Assembly (NCBI RefSeq): GCF_038050405.1
Contig: NZ_CP150900.1
Location: 2,232,001-2,296,000 of the forward strand
DNA from: Paraburkholderia sp. IMGN_8
GTDB taxonomy: Bacteria > Pseudomonadota > Gammaproteobacteria > Burkholderiales > Burkholderiaceae
Reading direction: 5' to 3'
DNA: 64,000 bases
In this document: one piece after another, positions 43,314-52,456 of the stretch
Layout of the letters: each line of letters opens with the position of its first letter
Numbering within the stretch: the first letter of the stretch is position 1
Position numbers and translations under genes: made by a program
Notes under the pieces: generated by a model
What the model was told of the DNA's origin: nothing
The model's database searches: none
Seen by the model: only the letters and a program-made list of their open reading frames with translations

Positions 43314-45361
43314 GGCGTGTCATGGGTAGAGGGGGCTGCGTCGGGAGCGGCCGGCAAGACTAGCACGGCATGCCGGACCGCCCCGTCTTCGATCGCCGAA
43401 GGGCTTGTCATCGGCATACCCGCAGGGAGCAGTTGCGCAATGATGGAGGCATCCGGCCAGGTCGTGGCGGCGCCCAGCGTGACGAGGTGCCACGGTTGCT
43501 GAAAGGCTTCCTGATACAGCGCGCCGTACCAGATCGGGTTCCCTGGCGCGGTGCCGGCCATCCCTTCCGTCACCAACCGGTAACGGGACCGCCACAGCCG
43601 CAGCACTAACCGGTTCATCGGCCGTCGCGGATCGGATTTCACAAAGGCCAGTTCAGCGCTGTTTCCTTCTGAGAGTCTCTGCAGCACGGGTAACGCGGCC
43701 ACTGATGTCTGGGGCGACAGCCACAGCAAGGACGACCTCGCGGACCACACCGGTGCCGGTTGCCAGTCCGCCGACTCGAGGCTATGCGCGATCGCACTGG
43801 AATCCGCGGCCCATTGCAACGGCAGATACTCTTCCTCGTCGCCGCTGAGCTCGAGCCGGCGGCCCGGCAGCGCACGCCATCCTCCGTCAGTCCACTGGCT
43901 GAGGGTGAGCACCGTTTCGTGCCGTGCAGGGCTATACCTGGCGAGGTCGGACCGCAGATGTTCAGGGTTCGTCCAGGGACCGAAGATGGCGAGCACCGCA
44001 GCCACAATGAAGGCCAATGGCTTCGGACGCACGTCGTCGCGCACCCGCTGATACGTGTAGGTGCCGGCCAGTACCGCAAACCACGCGAGCCCCAGGCTCC
44101 AGCCGCCCAGCACGTCCGCCAGCCAGTTTTCCCCGAGATACAGGCGGGCAAACCCGGTGAGTGCGACCCAGATGACGACGACCGTAATGACGGCGCTGCG
44201 CCAGAGTGGCGGTTGCCGTCGCACCAGCAGCCAGGCCAGGAAACCGTACACGAGCACGTTGAACGTGGCATTGCCGCTCGGCAACGGACTGTGCGCCGCG
44301 CCCGTCTGCCAACTGAACGGTCGCGCGTCATCATGCCCGGGTTCGATCACCGGACTCAAGGCGCCCGCTATCCCGACCGTGAGAATCCAGTAGCCTGCCG
44401 CGCTCCAGCATCGCCTCACGATGAGCCAGATGAAAACGGCGGCAGCCACCGCCAACCCCACACCGTAGGCACTGAATTCAGCCACACCCGCCATCATGTA
44501 ATCCGTCGGCGCCGCGCGCAAGGTCTGCAGAAAGCTGTAGATGATGGTGTCAGCGCGAACCAGCGGATCGTTTGCGAACACGTCCTGCAGGATGCCCAGA
44601 AACAGCCACACGCTGCCAATGAAGAGCAGCGCCAGAACCAGGAGTGTTTGCGTCTCGATCCCGTCCGGACCGACGATGCCCGATAACCGGCTCGCGAGGC
44701 GCGGATACCGCCGACTCAAACTCCGTTCAGCCAGTTGGGAAGCGGTCCTCGCGAGCGGCGCGCCGCGCTGGATGGCGAGGCGCGTCAGCCGGACCACCAG
44801 CCAGAGCAGTGCCGCCAGCAGGAGCAGCATTGCGGCGAGGCGCCCACTGACCGCTTCGGCGAGTTGCGCCGACGCGCCGAACACGATCCCCGGGCCGATA
44901 TGCGCGGGCGACCAGGCCAGCGCGGATGCGATGTTGATCGGGTAAAACCTGCGCCGCGGCATGTGCGCCGCGCCGACGACAAGCGGAACGATCGCGCGCA
45001 CGGGCGCGAAGAAACGGGCCAGCACGATACTTTTCCCGCCGTGCCGTTGCACGAAACGCTCGCCACGTTCCCAGACCGCCTCGTGTCCCTTCACCACCCA
45101 CCACGCGCGCACTTCGCGGTGATACAGGTGGCCGAGCTCGTAGCTGATCCCGTCGCCCGCCACAGCGCCGAGTGCGCCGACGGCGAGCGTCACCCACCCG
45201 TTCAGCGCACCAGCGCCAATCAGTGCGCCCGCGGCAAACATCACAATGCCCGCGGGGACGAATGTCCCGACGACAGCCAGCGACTCCGCGCACGCGACGC
45301 CGAACACGATGGCGAGGACAAGCCACGGATGGGCGCCAATGCCGGCAAGCAACGCGTGCAT
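43310..45361 (-). CDS. DedA-PAP2-LssY fusion protein with altered PAP2 active site
   Basis: A 683-residue inner-membrane fusion. Residues 1-200 are DedA-like (GDGISYELGHLYHRE, ARFFAPVRAIVPLVVGAAHMPRRRF with the conserved Phe/Arg motif). Residues 235-430 are PAP2-like. Residues 450-670 match the LssY C-terminal region (QTGGWRALPGR-type SQWTDGGWRALPGRR, PRRPMNRLVLRLWRSRY, GTAPGNPIWYGALYQEA). PAP2 motif 2 reads PSGNA (Asn364) and motif 3 reads YLGENWLAD (Asn412), where active enzymes have His. So the PAP2 part is probably not a phosphatase. DedA proteins flip lipid carriers. Gap of 63 bases from the RND gene. Confidence 0.88.
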   Translation of the reverse strand: MHALLAGIGAHPWLVLAIVFGVACAESLAVVGTFVPAGIVMFAAGALIGAGALNGWVTLAVGALGAVAGDGISYELGHLYHREVRAWWVVKGHEAVWERGERFVQRHGGKSIVLARFFAPVRAIVPLVVGAAHMPRRRFYPINIASALAWSPAHIGPGIVFGASAQLAEAVSGRLAAMLLLLAALLWLVVRLTRLAIQRGAPLARTASQLAERSLSRRYPRLASRLSGIVGPDGIETQTLLVLALLFIGSVWLFLGILQDVFANDPLVRADTIIYSFLQTLRAAPTDYMMAGVAEFSAYGVGLAVAAAVFIWLIVRRCWSAAGYWILTVGIAGALSPVIEPGHDDARPFSWQTGAAHSPLPSGNATFNVLVYGFLAWLLVRRQPPLWRSAVITVVVIWVALTGFARLYLGENWLADVLGGWSLGLAWFAVLAGTYTYQRVRDDVRPKPLAFIVAAVLAIFGPWTNPEHLRSDLARYSPARHETVLTLSQWTDGGWRALPGRRLELSGDEEEYLPLQWAADSSAIAHSLESADWQPAPVWSARSSLLWLSPQTSVAALPVLQRLSEGNSAELAFVKSDPRRPMNRLVLRLWRSRYRLVTEGMAGTAPGNPIWYGALYQEAFQQPWHLVTLGAATTWPDASIIAQLLPAGMPMTSPSAIEDGAVRHAVLVLPAAPDAAPSTHDTP

Positions 45362-45424
45362 ATGCGGTTCCGGTTAAGTGCGGGGTTTGCGAGAGTGCAT
45401 GGATCGCTCGTTCAATCGCGCGGC

Positions 45425-48400
45425 TTACGGTTCCGCCAGCGTGTCGCGCTCGAAGCGGCCATAGCGCAGCGCAAGAGTCGGAAGGACGATCAGGTTCAGG
45501 ATCGTGGAGGTGGTCAGTCCGCCAAGAATGACGATCGCCATTGGCCCCTCGATCTCGTTGCCGGCCGCGCCGCTGGTCAGTGCGAGCGGCAGCAAGGCGA
45601 GGGCGGTCACGAGCGCCGTCATCAGGATCGGTATCAGTCGTTCCGACGCGCCGCGCACGGCCGCCTCCATGCCCCACGGCATTTCGTCGACATGCACCAG
45701 ATGCTCGTAGTGGCTGATCAGCATGATCGAGTTGCGCAGCGAAATGCCGAACAGGGTGATGAAACCGACCATGCCGCCCAGCGACAGGTCGCCGCCGCTC
45801 AGCAGCACGCTCAGCACCCCGCCCACCAGCGCGAACGGCAGATTCACCATCACCAGCACGACCCCGCGCCGGCTCTTCATCGCGAGGAACAGCAGCAATG
45901 CGATGCCGGCCACGGACATCGCCCCATAGGCGAGCAGGTCGCGCTGCGATTGTGTGCGCGCTTCGCTTTCGCCCGAGAACACCGCGTACGTGCCCTTGGG
46001 CATCACGATGTCTCGATTCACACGCGCCCGCGCTTCGCTCACGAAATCGCTCACCGCACGGCTGCCGAGATTGACCGAGACCGTCTGCATCCGGCGGCCG
46101 CCGTCGTGCGTGATCTGATACCGGCCGGAGACCTGGCCGATGCTCGCCAGTTCGCGCAATGGCACGGCCAGCCCATCCGGATTGCGCAGCATCAGCGCGC
46201 CGACGTCGCGCAGATTCCTGCGCGCATCGGGCGCGAGAACCACGGTGACGTCGTAGGGCCGGCTGCCTTCATAGGTTTGCGCAACCGTGCTCCCCTGCCA
46301 GGCGCTCTGGATTGCATCGAGCACGTCGACGGGCCGGAAGCCCCAGCGGCTCAACTGGTCGGGCTTCAGTCTGACGTCGAGCTCCGGGATGCCCGGCGGC
46401 GATTCCACCCGCACGCTCGCCGCGCCGCGGATCGTGCCGAGCAGCCGGGCGATGTCCTGCGCCTTGCGATCGATCACATCGAGGTTGTCGCCGAAGACGT
46501 TGACCGCAACGGGCGCCGTCACACCCGAAATGGTCTCGTCGATCCGTTCGACAAGAAACGTGTTGACCGAGGTCGTGAGGCCGGGAAAGCGGGCGAGCGC
46601 TTCCTGGATACTGCGCAGGATCGCGCTTTGCCGGGCCGCGCTCATCGGCGCGAGGTCGACCTCGAACTCGCTCAACTGCACGCCGACCGGATCGACGACC
46701 TCGTTCGCCCGGCCGGCGCGCTGCGCGACCAGCCGCACCCCCGCCACGTGCATCAGCGCCTGCGAAACCTGTGTGCCGATGCGCATCGATTCGGCGAGCG
46801 ATGTGCCGGGAGCCAGGCCCATGTGCACGATGTAGTGCCCCTCGCGCAGCTCGGGAATGAAGTTGCCGCGCAGAAACGGCAGCGCAGCCAGAGCCGCCAC
46901 GCACATCACCGCGACCACCACCATGACCGTCTTCACACGCTGCTCGACCATCTGCAACAACGCGGTGTAGCGCGCCTTCAGCCACGTCAGCAGGCGCGGC
47001 TCGTGAGCCGGCAGCGGCCCGCGTGCCAGCAGCTCGAGCGCCATCGCCGGCGTGAGCGTGAGGGCGACGCCGAGCGACGCCAGCACCGCGAGGATGTAGG
47101 CGACGCCCAGTGGCGCGAACAGCCTGCCGGCTATCCCCGAGAGCGTCAGCACCGGCAGGAAGATCAGCATCACGATGAAGGTTGCGAACACGACCGCACT
47201 GCGCACCTCGAGTGAGGCGCGTAGCACCACGCGGAACGCGGCCAATGGCGCGGGCCGGCTGCGGTTCTCGCGCAACCGCCGGTAGATGTTCTCGACGTCG
47301 ATGATCGCGTCGTCGACCACTTCGCCGAGCGCGATCGCGAGGCCGCCGAGCGTCATCGTGTTCAGGCTCACGCCGAACGACGTCAGCACGATGATCGCGA
47401 CCAGCAGCGAGAGCGGGATCGCGACGGCTGAAATGAGCGCGGTCCGGACATTGAGCAGGAACAGGAACAGCACCGCGATCACCAGCACCGCGCCGACCAG
47501 CAGCGCAGTGCGCAGGTGACCCACCGCAGCGTCGATGAAATTCGCCGGCCTGAACACATCGGCGTTCAGATCGACGCCTTGCTGCGTCAGTACCGGCTTG
47601 AGCGCGGCGAGCGTCTTCTCGATGTCCTTCGTGACGGCGAGCGTGTTGGTGCCGTACTGGCTTTCGAGGACCAGCATCACACCGGGCGTGCCCATGATCG
47701 ATGCGGCACCGACAGGAGGCGCGCTGCCCCAGGTGACGGTCGCGACGTCGCCGAGCCGCACGGCTGCACCATTGCTCCAGCGCAGGACCACACCGGCCAT
47801 GGCGTCGGGTGTCCGGATCTGGCCATCGGTATTGATGGCGATGCGCTGATTCGCGCTCTCGATGAAGCCCGCGCCGCGCACGCCGGTAGACGCCCGGGCC
47901 GCGGCGATCACGTCCTGGATCGACAGCCCGTAGCGCATCAGCCTGGCCGGATCGGCCTGAATCTGCAACTGCCGCGTGTCGCCGCCGAACACGATGGCGT
48001 CCGCGACGCCCGGCACGCTCAACAGTTGCGGCTTGACCGTCCACTGCGCGATGTCGTACAGGTCCATTAGCGAGCGTGTCTTCGAGGTCAGGCCAATGGT
48101 GCGCACCACGCTCGTGGTGGTGGTGAGCGGCAGCAGCCTCGGCGGCTGCACGCCCGCAGCCAGCGTCGCGGCCAACGCGTTCACGCGCTCGGACACGAGT
48201 TGCCGGACCTGCAGCAGGTTCGCATGACTGTCGAACACCACCGTGATCGCGGACAGGCCCTGCAGCGACTTCGAACGCATCGACTGCAAGCCGACCATGC
48301 CCGCAAGCGCGTTTTCGACGGGCTGGGTCACCAGCGTCTCGACCTGCTCGCTCGTGAGGCCCGGCGCCTCGGTTTGCACAATGCTCATCGGCGGAGCGAA

Positions 48401-48523
48401 CTCCGGAAACACATCGAGCTTCGCGCGCGTGAGGGTATAGAGGCCATAGCCGGCCAGCAGCACGGCCAGCGCGTAAATGACACCGCGAAAGCGCAGCGAG
48501 AATCGGATGATGGCGTTGAGCAT
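45425..48523 (-). CDS. RND heavy-metal-type efflux transporter (CzcA/CusA family)
   Basis: A 1032-residue inner-membrane proton antiporter. N-terminal RGVIYALAVLLAGYGLYTLTRAKLDVFPEFAPP is the standard HME-RND opening; NTMTLGGLAIALGEVVDDAIIDVENIYRRL (TM4) carries the proton-relay acids; PLRELASIGQVSGRYQITHDGGRR and the closing LNLIVLPTLALRYG fit the family. TM4 has the DD...E pattern, neither exactly CzcA (DFGxxxDG) nor CusA, so the ion cannot be named. It follows the adaptor gene by 66 bases. The neighbouring bufferin operon favours copper, as inference. Confidence 0.9.
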   Translation of the reverse strand: MLNAIIRFSLRFRGVIYALAVLLAGYGLYTLTRAKLDVFPEFAPPMSIVQTEAPGLTSEQVETLVTQPVENALAGMVGLQSMRSKSLQGLSAITVVFDSHANLLQVRQLVSERVNALAATLAAGVQPPRLLPLTTTTSVVRTIGLTSKTRSLMDLYDIAQWTVKPQLLSVPGVADAIVFGGDTRQLQIQADPARLMRYGLSIQDVIAAARASTGVRGAGFIESANQRIAINTDGQIRTPDAMAGVVLRWSNGAAVRLGDVATVTWGSAPPVGAASIMGTPGVMLVLESQYGTNTLAVTKDIEKTLAALKPVLTQQGVDLNADVFRPANFIDAAVGHLRTALLVGAVLVIAVLFLFLLNVRTALISAVAIPLSLLVAIIVLTSFGVSLNTMTLGGLAIALGEVVDDAIIDVENIYRRLRENRSRPAPLAAFRVVLRASLEVRSAVVFATFIVMLIFLPVLTLSGIAGRLFAPLGVAYILAVLASLGVALTLTPAMALELLARGPLPAHEPRLLTWLKARYTALLQMVEQRVKTVMVVVAVMCVAALAALPFLRGNFIPELREGHYIVHMGLAPGTSLAESMRIGTQVSQALMHVAGVRLVAQRAGRANEVVDPVGVQLSEFEVDLAPMSAARQSAILRSIQEALARFPGLTTSVNTFLVERIDETISGVTAPVAVNVFGDNLDVIDRKAQDIARLLGTIRGAASVRVESPPGIPELDVRLKPDQLSRWGFRPVDVLDAIQSAWQGSTVAQTYEGSRPYDVTVVLAPDARRNLRDVGALMLRNPDGLAVPLRELASIGQVSGRYQITHDGGRRMQTVSVNLGSRAVSDFVSEARARVNRDIVMPKGTYAVFSGESEARTQSQRDLLAYGAMSVAGIALLLFLAMKSRRGVVLVMVNLPFALVGGVLSVLLSGGDLSLGGMVGFITLFGISLRNSIMLISHYEHLVHVDEMPWGMEAAVRGASERLIPILMTALVTALALLPLALTSGAAGNEIEGPMAIVILGGLTTSTILNLIVLPTLALRYGRFERDTLAEP

Positions 48524-48589
48524 CGGCGGCCAGAAGTGTGCGGTGCGGGTGAAGTGGGCCAGCCCCAGGTAGGCCAGCCGACCTGCGGA

Positions 48590-49654
48590 TCAGTCGTCAC
48601 ATTCGGGCGGATCCTTGCAAGCCGTCGCGATGCCCTGTGGCCGCAGCTCCTGGGAGAGCAGCAACTGCGCGCCATGCAACACCACTTCATCGCCCGCGTG
48701 AAAACCATCGGTCACGACGAAGCCCTGATCGCTGGAAGAGGCGTCCGGCACGTAACGTCGCGTGAAGCGATCGGGGGCGGTACGCACATAGACCCATAGC
48801 TGTCCGCCGTACCAGATCACGGCAGGTTCGGGAATCACGAGCGCGGCCACGTTCCGGTTCGACGCCGGCACATGTGCGGCGGTGTGCGTTCCCACGGGCA
48901 ACGCGCGCCCGGCCGCGTAGAAATACGGGTTGCCCTGGACCGCCGGATCGCCTTGCGGCGAGGCAGAGAGTTTCCGTGCCGCGACCGGCTGGCCGTCCGG
49001 CGCGTCGACCTTGATGCGCTCGGGCGGGGCGCCGCTGTAGCCGGCGGGCAGCGTCACGCGCAATACGACCGCGCGGCCGGTGAGCAAGTGCTGGAACAGA
49101 TCCGAAGCCGGCGCCATCGCGGCGCTCGCGAGCGCATCGCCGAACTGCTGCCGCATCGTCGCATCCAGCCCGCTTCGCGCCGCTTCGGCCGACTGGAGCT
49201 TCGCCTGATCGCCCTGCATAGCCGCTCGCGCGTCCTGCAGGCTCTTCTGCGAGACGTTGCGATCGTCTTCGAACAGCACGCGGCTACGCTCGTATTGCGC
49301 GTGCGAATTGCCGGCCTGTGCGCGCAACGTGTCGTAGTCCGCCCGCGCGGCCGCGAGCCGGTTGCGCAGATCGAACAGCGGCTGCAGGTCGACGACCGTC
49401 GCGTATGCAGTGTTCTCGGGCTGGATGGCGGCGACCGCGAGCGGCGCAACATCGATATGGCTGGCGCGCTGCACGTCGGTGGCGACGACGACCACCGTTT
49501 CGCCGTTCACCGTCTGCACGGACGGCTGGGCGGCGGCCTGCGCCGGTGCGCCCGGCCTCGGTTGACTGGCAACGAGTGTCTGGTAGATGAACCAGCTGGC
49601 GCCGGCCGCCAGCAGCACGGAGACAACCGAAAGAATGACCAATGTGCGTTTCAT
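48590..49654 (-). CDS. Periplasmic adaptor (membrane fusion) subunit of the RND pump
   Basis: A 354-residue adaptor with an N-terminal anchor (VILSVVSVLLAAGASWFIYQT). A coiled-coil hairpin is visible at residues 90-170 (FDLRNRLAAARADYDTLRAQAGNSHAQYERSRVL). Barrel domains follow. It ends CKDPPECDD, two cysteines in an acidic tail that could bind metal. ATG overlaps the upstream tolC-type stop by four bases (ATGA). Shorter than usual HME adaptors (about 400-500) because the first lipoyl half is abbreviated. Confidence 0.85.
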   Translation of the reverse strand: MKRTLVILSVVSVLLAAGASWFIYQTLVASQPRPGAPAQAAAQPSVQTVNGETVVVVATDVQRASHIDVAPLAVAAIQPENTAYATVVDLQPLFDLRNRLAAARADYDTLRAQAGNSHAQYERSRVLFEDDRNVSQKSLQDARAAMQGDQAKLQSAEAARSGLDATMRQQFGDALASAAMAPASDLFQHLLTGRAVVLRVTLPAGYSGAPPERIKVDAPDGQPVAARKLSASPQGDPAVQGNPYFYAAGRALPVGTHTAAHVPASNRNVAALVIPEPAVIWYGGQLWVYVRTAPDRFTRRYVPDASSSDQGFVVTDGFHAGDEVVLHGAQLLLSQELRPQGIATACKDPPECDD

Positions 49655-51066
49655 CGGGATATCTCTTGTTGGGTGACAGTGGGGTTGGCTGTCTCCGGTG
49701 CGAGCGGCCGCTGCATCGCGTCTTCGAGTGCGCCGGCTGCCTGCTGGGCGCCGACCACGGCGTCCAGATGGGCGATCTCGCTCGCTTCGTAGTCCGCCCT
49801 GGCTTGGGTGAACGTCAAGCGGTCGCTGGTGCCGGCCGTGAAGCTGGCGGCCTGGCTGTCCAGTTGCTTTCGCGCGGTTGTCTGGCGCGCGACGGAGAGC
49901 TGCACGGCATCGAGGCTTGCCTGGTAATGGGCGAGTGCATGGTCGAGGTGGTTGAAAATCGTGTCCTGCAAGGCTGCGGTGCGCGCGGCCGCCTCCTTGC
50001 GTTTCGCTTCCGCCTGCGCAATGCCGCCCTGGTTCTGGTCGAAGACCGGCAGCGTGATGCCGGCCAGCCCGAACGCGATCTTGTGCGTGCCGGTGTCGTA
50101 CGTGTAGCCGGGGCCGAAATGGACGTCCGGATATTGCTTCGCGACCTCAAGCTGCAACGCCGATTCGGCGGCCGCGTACTCGGCGAGCGATGCAAGCAGA
50201 TCGGCGCGATGAAAAACCGCCTCGCGCTGCGCGTCAGCGGCGGGCGGCGCAGGTGGTGCGGTCACGAACGCCTCGTCATCAAACTGGATGTCCTCGAGCG
50301 CGGTGACGGGCACGCCGATCGCCGTCGCCAGTTGCGCGCGCGCGTCCTGCGCGGCACTGTGTGCGGCGGCGAGATCGGTCTGTGCCTGGGTGGCTGCGAG
50401 CACCGCCGCGTCGACGTCCGGCCCTGAGTTTTCGCCGACCGAACGGCGCTTCGTCACCATCGCGACGATCTGCTGCTGGGCGCCGGCCTTGCGCGCCAGG
50501 AACGCGGTGTGTTGCCGGGCGGCGTAGAGCGAAAGCAGCGCGTCGCGCACCTGGGCGCGCACCTTCCACGCCTCATTGCCGATGGCGAGGCGCGCGGCTT
50601 CCGACAGGTGTGACGCCTGGTCGATCCGATAGCCGCGCTTGTGCGCGGTCTCGATCGGAATGTCGAGCGCGGGACCGACGACCCATGGCGCACCGGGCCC
50701 CGGGTTCGGCGTCGCGTACTGGAACGGCAGTTGCAGCACCGGGTTCGGCAGCGCGCGCGCGACATCGATGCCCGCTTTGGCGGTGCCCCATTGCGCACGC
50801 GCGATATCGAGGACTGGGCTGTAGTAGTCAGCCGCGAGCGTGAGCATCCCGCGGTTCCAGCGCGGCAGGGGCCACGGAACGATATCGTGCCCGAGCTGCC
50901 GCGCGAGGTACGCGCGCAGTTCGGCGCTCGCAAGCGTGCGTTCCTCGAATCGTTGGGCGAGTTGCGTCGGCGCGATGGGTTGCGGGTGGTAAGTCGCGCA
51001 TCCCGTCAGCACCACCATCAGCATCAGGCAGGTGAGCAGCAACGAACGGCGCATAGCAACATCCAC
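49651..51066 (-). CDS. TolC-family outer-membrane efflux protein
   Basis: A 471-residue outer-membrane channel protein. The signal region ends LTGCATY near residue 24, a lipobox (L-T-G-C), so it is probably a lipoprotein as in NodT/OprM types. Long alpha-helical stretches (residues 170-240 and 370-450) form the periplasmic tunnel, and NPVLQLPFQYATPNPGPGAPWVVGPALDIPIETAHKR is the typical strand region. An internal ATG four codons in (51054) is an alternative start. First gene of the efflux operon; a 10-bp direct repeat lies 54-96 bases upstream. Confidence 0.87.
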   Translation of the reverse strand: MDVAMRRSLLLTCLMLMVVLTGCATYHPQPIAPTQLAQRFEERTLASAELRAYLARQLGHDIVPWPLPRWNRGMLTLAADYYSPVLDIARAQWGTAKAGIDVARALPNPVLQLPFQYATPNPGPGAPWVVGPALDIPIETAHKRGYRIDQASHLSEAARLAIGNEAWKVRAQVRDALLSLYAARQHTAFLARKAGAQQQIVAMVTKRRSVGENSGPDVDAAVLAATQAQTDLAAAHSAAQDARAQLATAIGVPVTALEDIQFDDEAFVTAPPAPPAADAQREAVFHRADLLASLAEYAAAESALQLEVAKQYPDVHFGPGYTYDTGTHKIAFGLAGITLPVFDQNQGGIAQAEAKRKEAAARTAALQDTIFNHLDHALAHYQASLDAVQLSVARQTTARKQLDSQAASFTAGTSDRLTFTQARADYEASEIAHLDAVVGAQQAAGALEDAMQRPLAPETANPTVTQQEISR

Positions 51067-51119
51067 GGTCTGTTGGCCATCTGTCGAGATGGCGACAGAC
51101 GTGGATGCTACGCAACGGC

Positions 51120-51162
51120 CTGTGAAGTTTTCGTCAAGTAGGTGTTAATTCGCTGTGAAGTT
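51120..51162 (-). promoter_or_regulatory. Direct repeat upstream of the efflux operon
   Basis: AACTTCACAG on the minus strand occurs at 51153-51162 and again at 51120-51129, 33 bases start to start (about three helical turns). It ends 54 bases before the TolC-type start. Direct repeats are the usual target of OmpR-family response regulators such as the one at 55833-56522. Regulator pairing is inferred. Confidence 0.45.
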
Positions 51163-51179
51163 CGTGCGTCTGTGGCGAA

Positions 51180-51644
51180 TTAACCGACCCAGCGCTTTCG
51201 TAGCCAATGGTCGACGGACCCGCTTCCGGCACCGCGGCATAAGAGCACCAGCAGCATGGCAGCCCACTGGATATGGGTGGGCCATGCCTGGGGATAGACA
51301 AATATCTCGATGACGCTTGTCATCCCCAGAAGTAGAAATGCAACGGGCCTGGTAGCCAGGCCGAGTATCAACAGGACAGGCGTCGACAACTCGATCGACA
51401 CGGCCATGTAAGCGGCAAGTTCCGGCGGCAGGAGCGGCAATCTGTATTCATCGCGGAACAGGGCAAGAGCGGCCTCCCAGTTCGCCAGTTTGGTCATCGC
51501 GGAGTTCCAGAAGACGGTCGCAACCGCAATTCGCAACGGGATGGCGAGCAGGGCGTAGGGCACGCGCTCGAGCCATCTGACAAGACGCATGATTTGACTG
51601 CTGTCGGCCGGCGACAGGGTGGCGGGTTGATGAGAGCGTGTCAT
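51180..51644 (-). CDS. DoxX-family membrane protein of the bufferin operon
   Basis: A 154-residue inner-membrane protein with four hydrophobic segments (PYALLAIPLRIAVATVFWNSAMTKL near 30; PPELAAYMAVSIELSTPVLLILGL near 75; AFLLLGMTSVIEIFV). This is the DoxX fold commonly found as the last gene of DUF2282-DUF692-DUF2063 operons. Start at ATG 51644 overlaps the DUF2063 stop (ATGA). Its task there is unproven; roles in thiol or quinone redox have been proposed for DoxX proteins. Confidence 0.85.
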   Translation of the reverse strand: MTRSHQPATLSPADSSQIMRLVRWLERVPYALLAIPLRIAVATVFWNSAMTKLANWEAALALFRDEYRLPLLPPELAAYMAVSIELSTPVLLILGLATRPVAFLLLGMTSVIEIFVYPQAWPTHIQWAAMLLVLLCRGAGSGSVDHWLRKRWVG

Positions 51645-52456
51645 GTGTGGGTCCTCCGTACTGCGCGTGCAACCGCCTTGGGAACCACGCTAACATCCGC
51701 AAGGCATCCGCGCGCCAGGTGCGTGGCGAGCACTGTGTACGCGTCGTCGCATGGCGCCTCTTCCAGCGCGGCGGATAACGGCTTTCCCGACAACAGCGCT
51801 GCGGTAAAGCGCCATTCGCACTCGCCCAGACGCACCACCTCGATGCCGCTCCGTGTTCGGTGAACGAGCAGCCAGACGGGTCCTTCCGCGAAATCGACCG
51901 CTGCCATGGCCCGCTCATCGCGCTCCAGTACCGCATGCCAGATGACATCAACCGGGAATTCACATCGCAGCAGTCGCACCGCCGGGTGAGACCGGAAGCA
52001 CAATTGCGCCGGCCCGGCTTCGCCCAGCGCCGTCAGACGCGCGATATCGAGCGGTGGGGCATCTGGCGCGTGGAGGGCGAGGTTGACGTGCCATTCCAGG
52101 CGTGCCACGTCGGCGAGATAAGGCACCGACGCCGCTTGCCGCAGCCGGTCCAGAAAATCTGGAAATCCTGCACCATACTCATCCAGCCACGCGCTTCGCG
52201 GTGGAGCCTCTGCAACGAATAACCCCGCAGCGCCCTCAAAAAACGCCGGACCGACCAGATGCTGCACCGCCGGGAAGGCCAGGCGAAGGGCCGTGACGAG
52301 CACGCTGGCGCAGGTATTCCGGTAAATGCCGAGCCGTGCGCCGGCGTCCAGCCCGTCGGCGATCACCCAGGCCGACGCGTCGCCATCAGTGCGGTCGAGC
52401 AGGCTTCGCTGCATCGCGCGCTGCAACTCAAGCAGCGCTGGCGTGTCGGTGTTCAT
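51641..52456 (-). CDS. bufC: DUF2063 protein, bufferin-maturation partner
   Basis: A 271-residue cytoplasmic protein. LLELQRAMQRSLLDRTD near residue 8 and GARLGIYRNTCASVLVTALRLAFPAVQHLVGPAFF near 40 are the DUF2063 hallmark lines; FLDRLRQAASVPYLADVARLEWHVNLALHA follows. It is the recognition partner of the DUF692 enzyme in bufferin-type and HvfC systems, binding the peptide substrate. It overlaps the end of the DUF692 gene by 29 bases and is followed by DoxX with ATGA overlap, so all four proteins come from one message. Confidence 0.88.
   Translation of the reverse strand: MNTDTPALLELQRAMQRSLLDRTDGDASAWVIADGLDAGARLGIYRNTCASVLVTALRLAFPAVQHLVGPAFFEGAAGLFVAEAPPRSAWLDEYGAGFPDFLDRLRQAASVPYLADVARLEWHVNLALHAPDAPPLDIARLTALGEAGPAQLCFRSHPAVRLLRCEFPVDVIWHAVLERDERAMAAVDFAEGPVWLLVHRTRSGIEVVRLGECEWRFTAALLSGKPLSAALEEAPCDDAYTVLATHLARGCLADVSVVPKAVARAVRRTHT

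Noticed and set aside
41760-43502. Long plus-strand frame of 580 codons
   Set aside because: It is antisense to the PAP2 and MFS genes, rich in His/Gln/Arg with no family, and is explained by the GC-rich codon usage of the genes opposite.
44735-47215. 826-codon plus-strand frame
   Set aside because: Antisense to the DedA fusion and RND genes, with shadow-like composition (QHHR-rich) and no recognisable motif.
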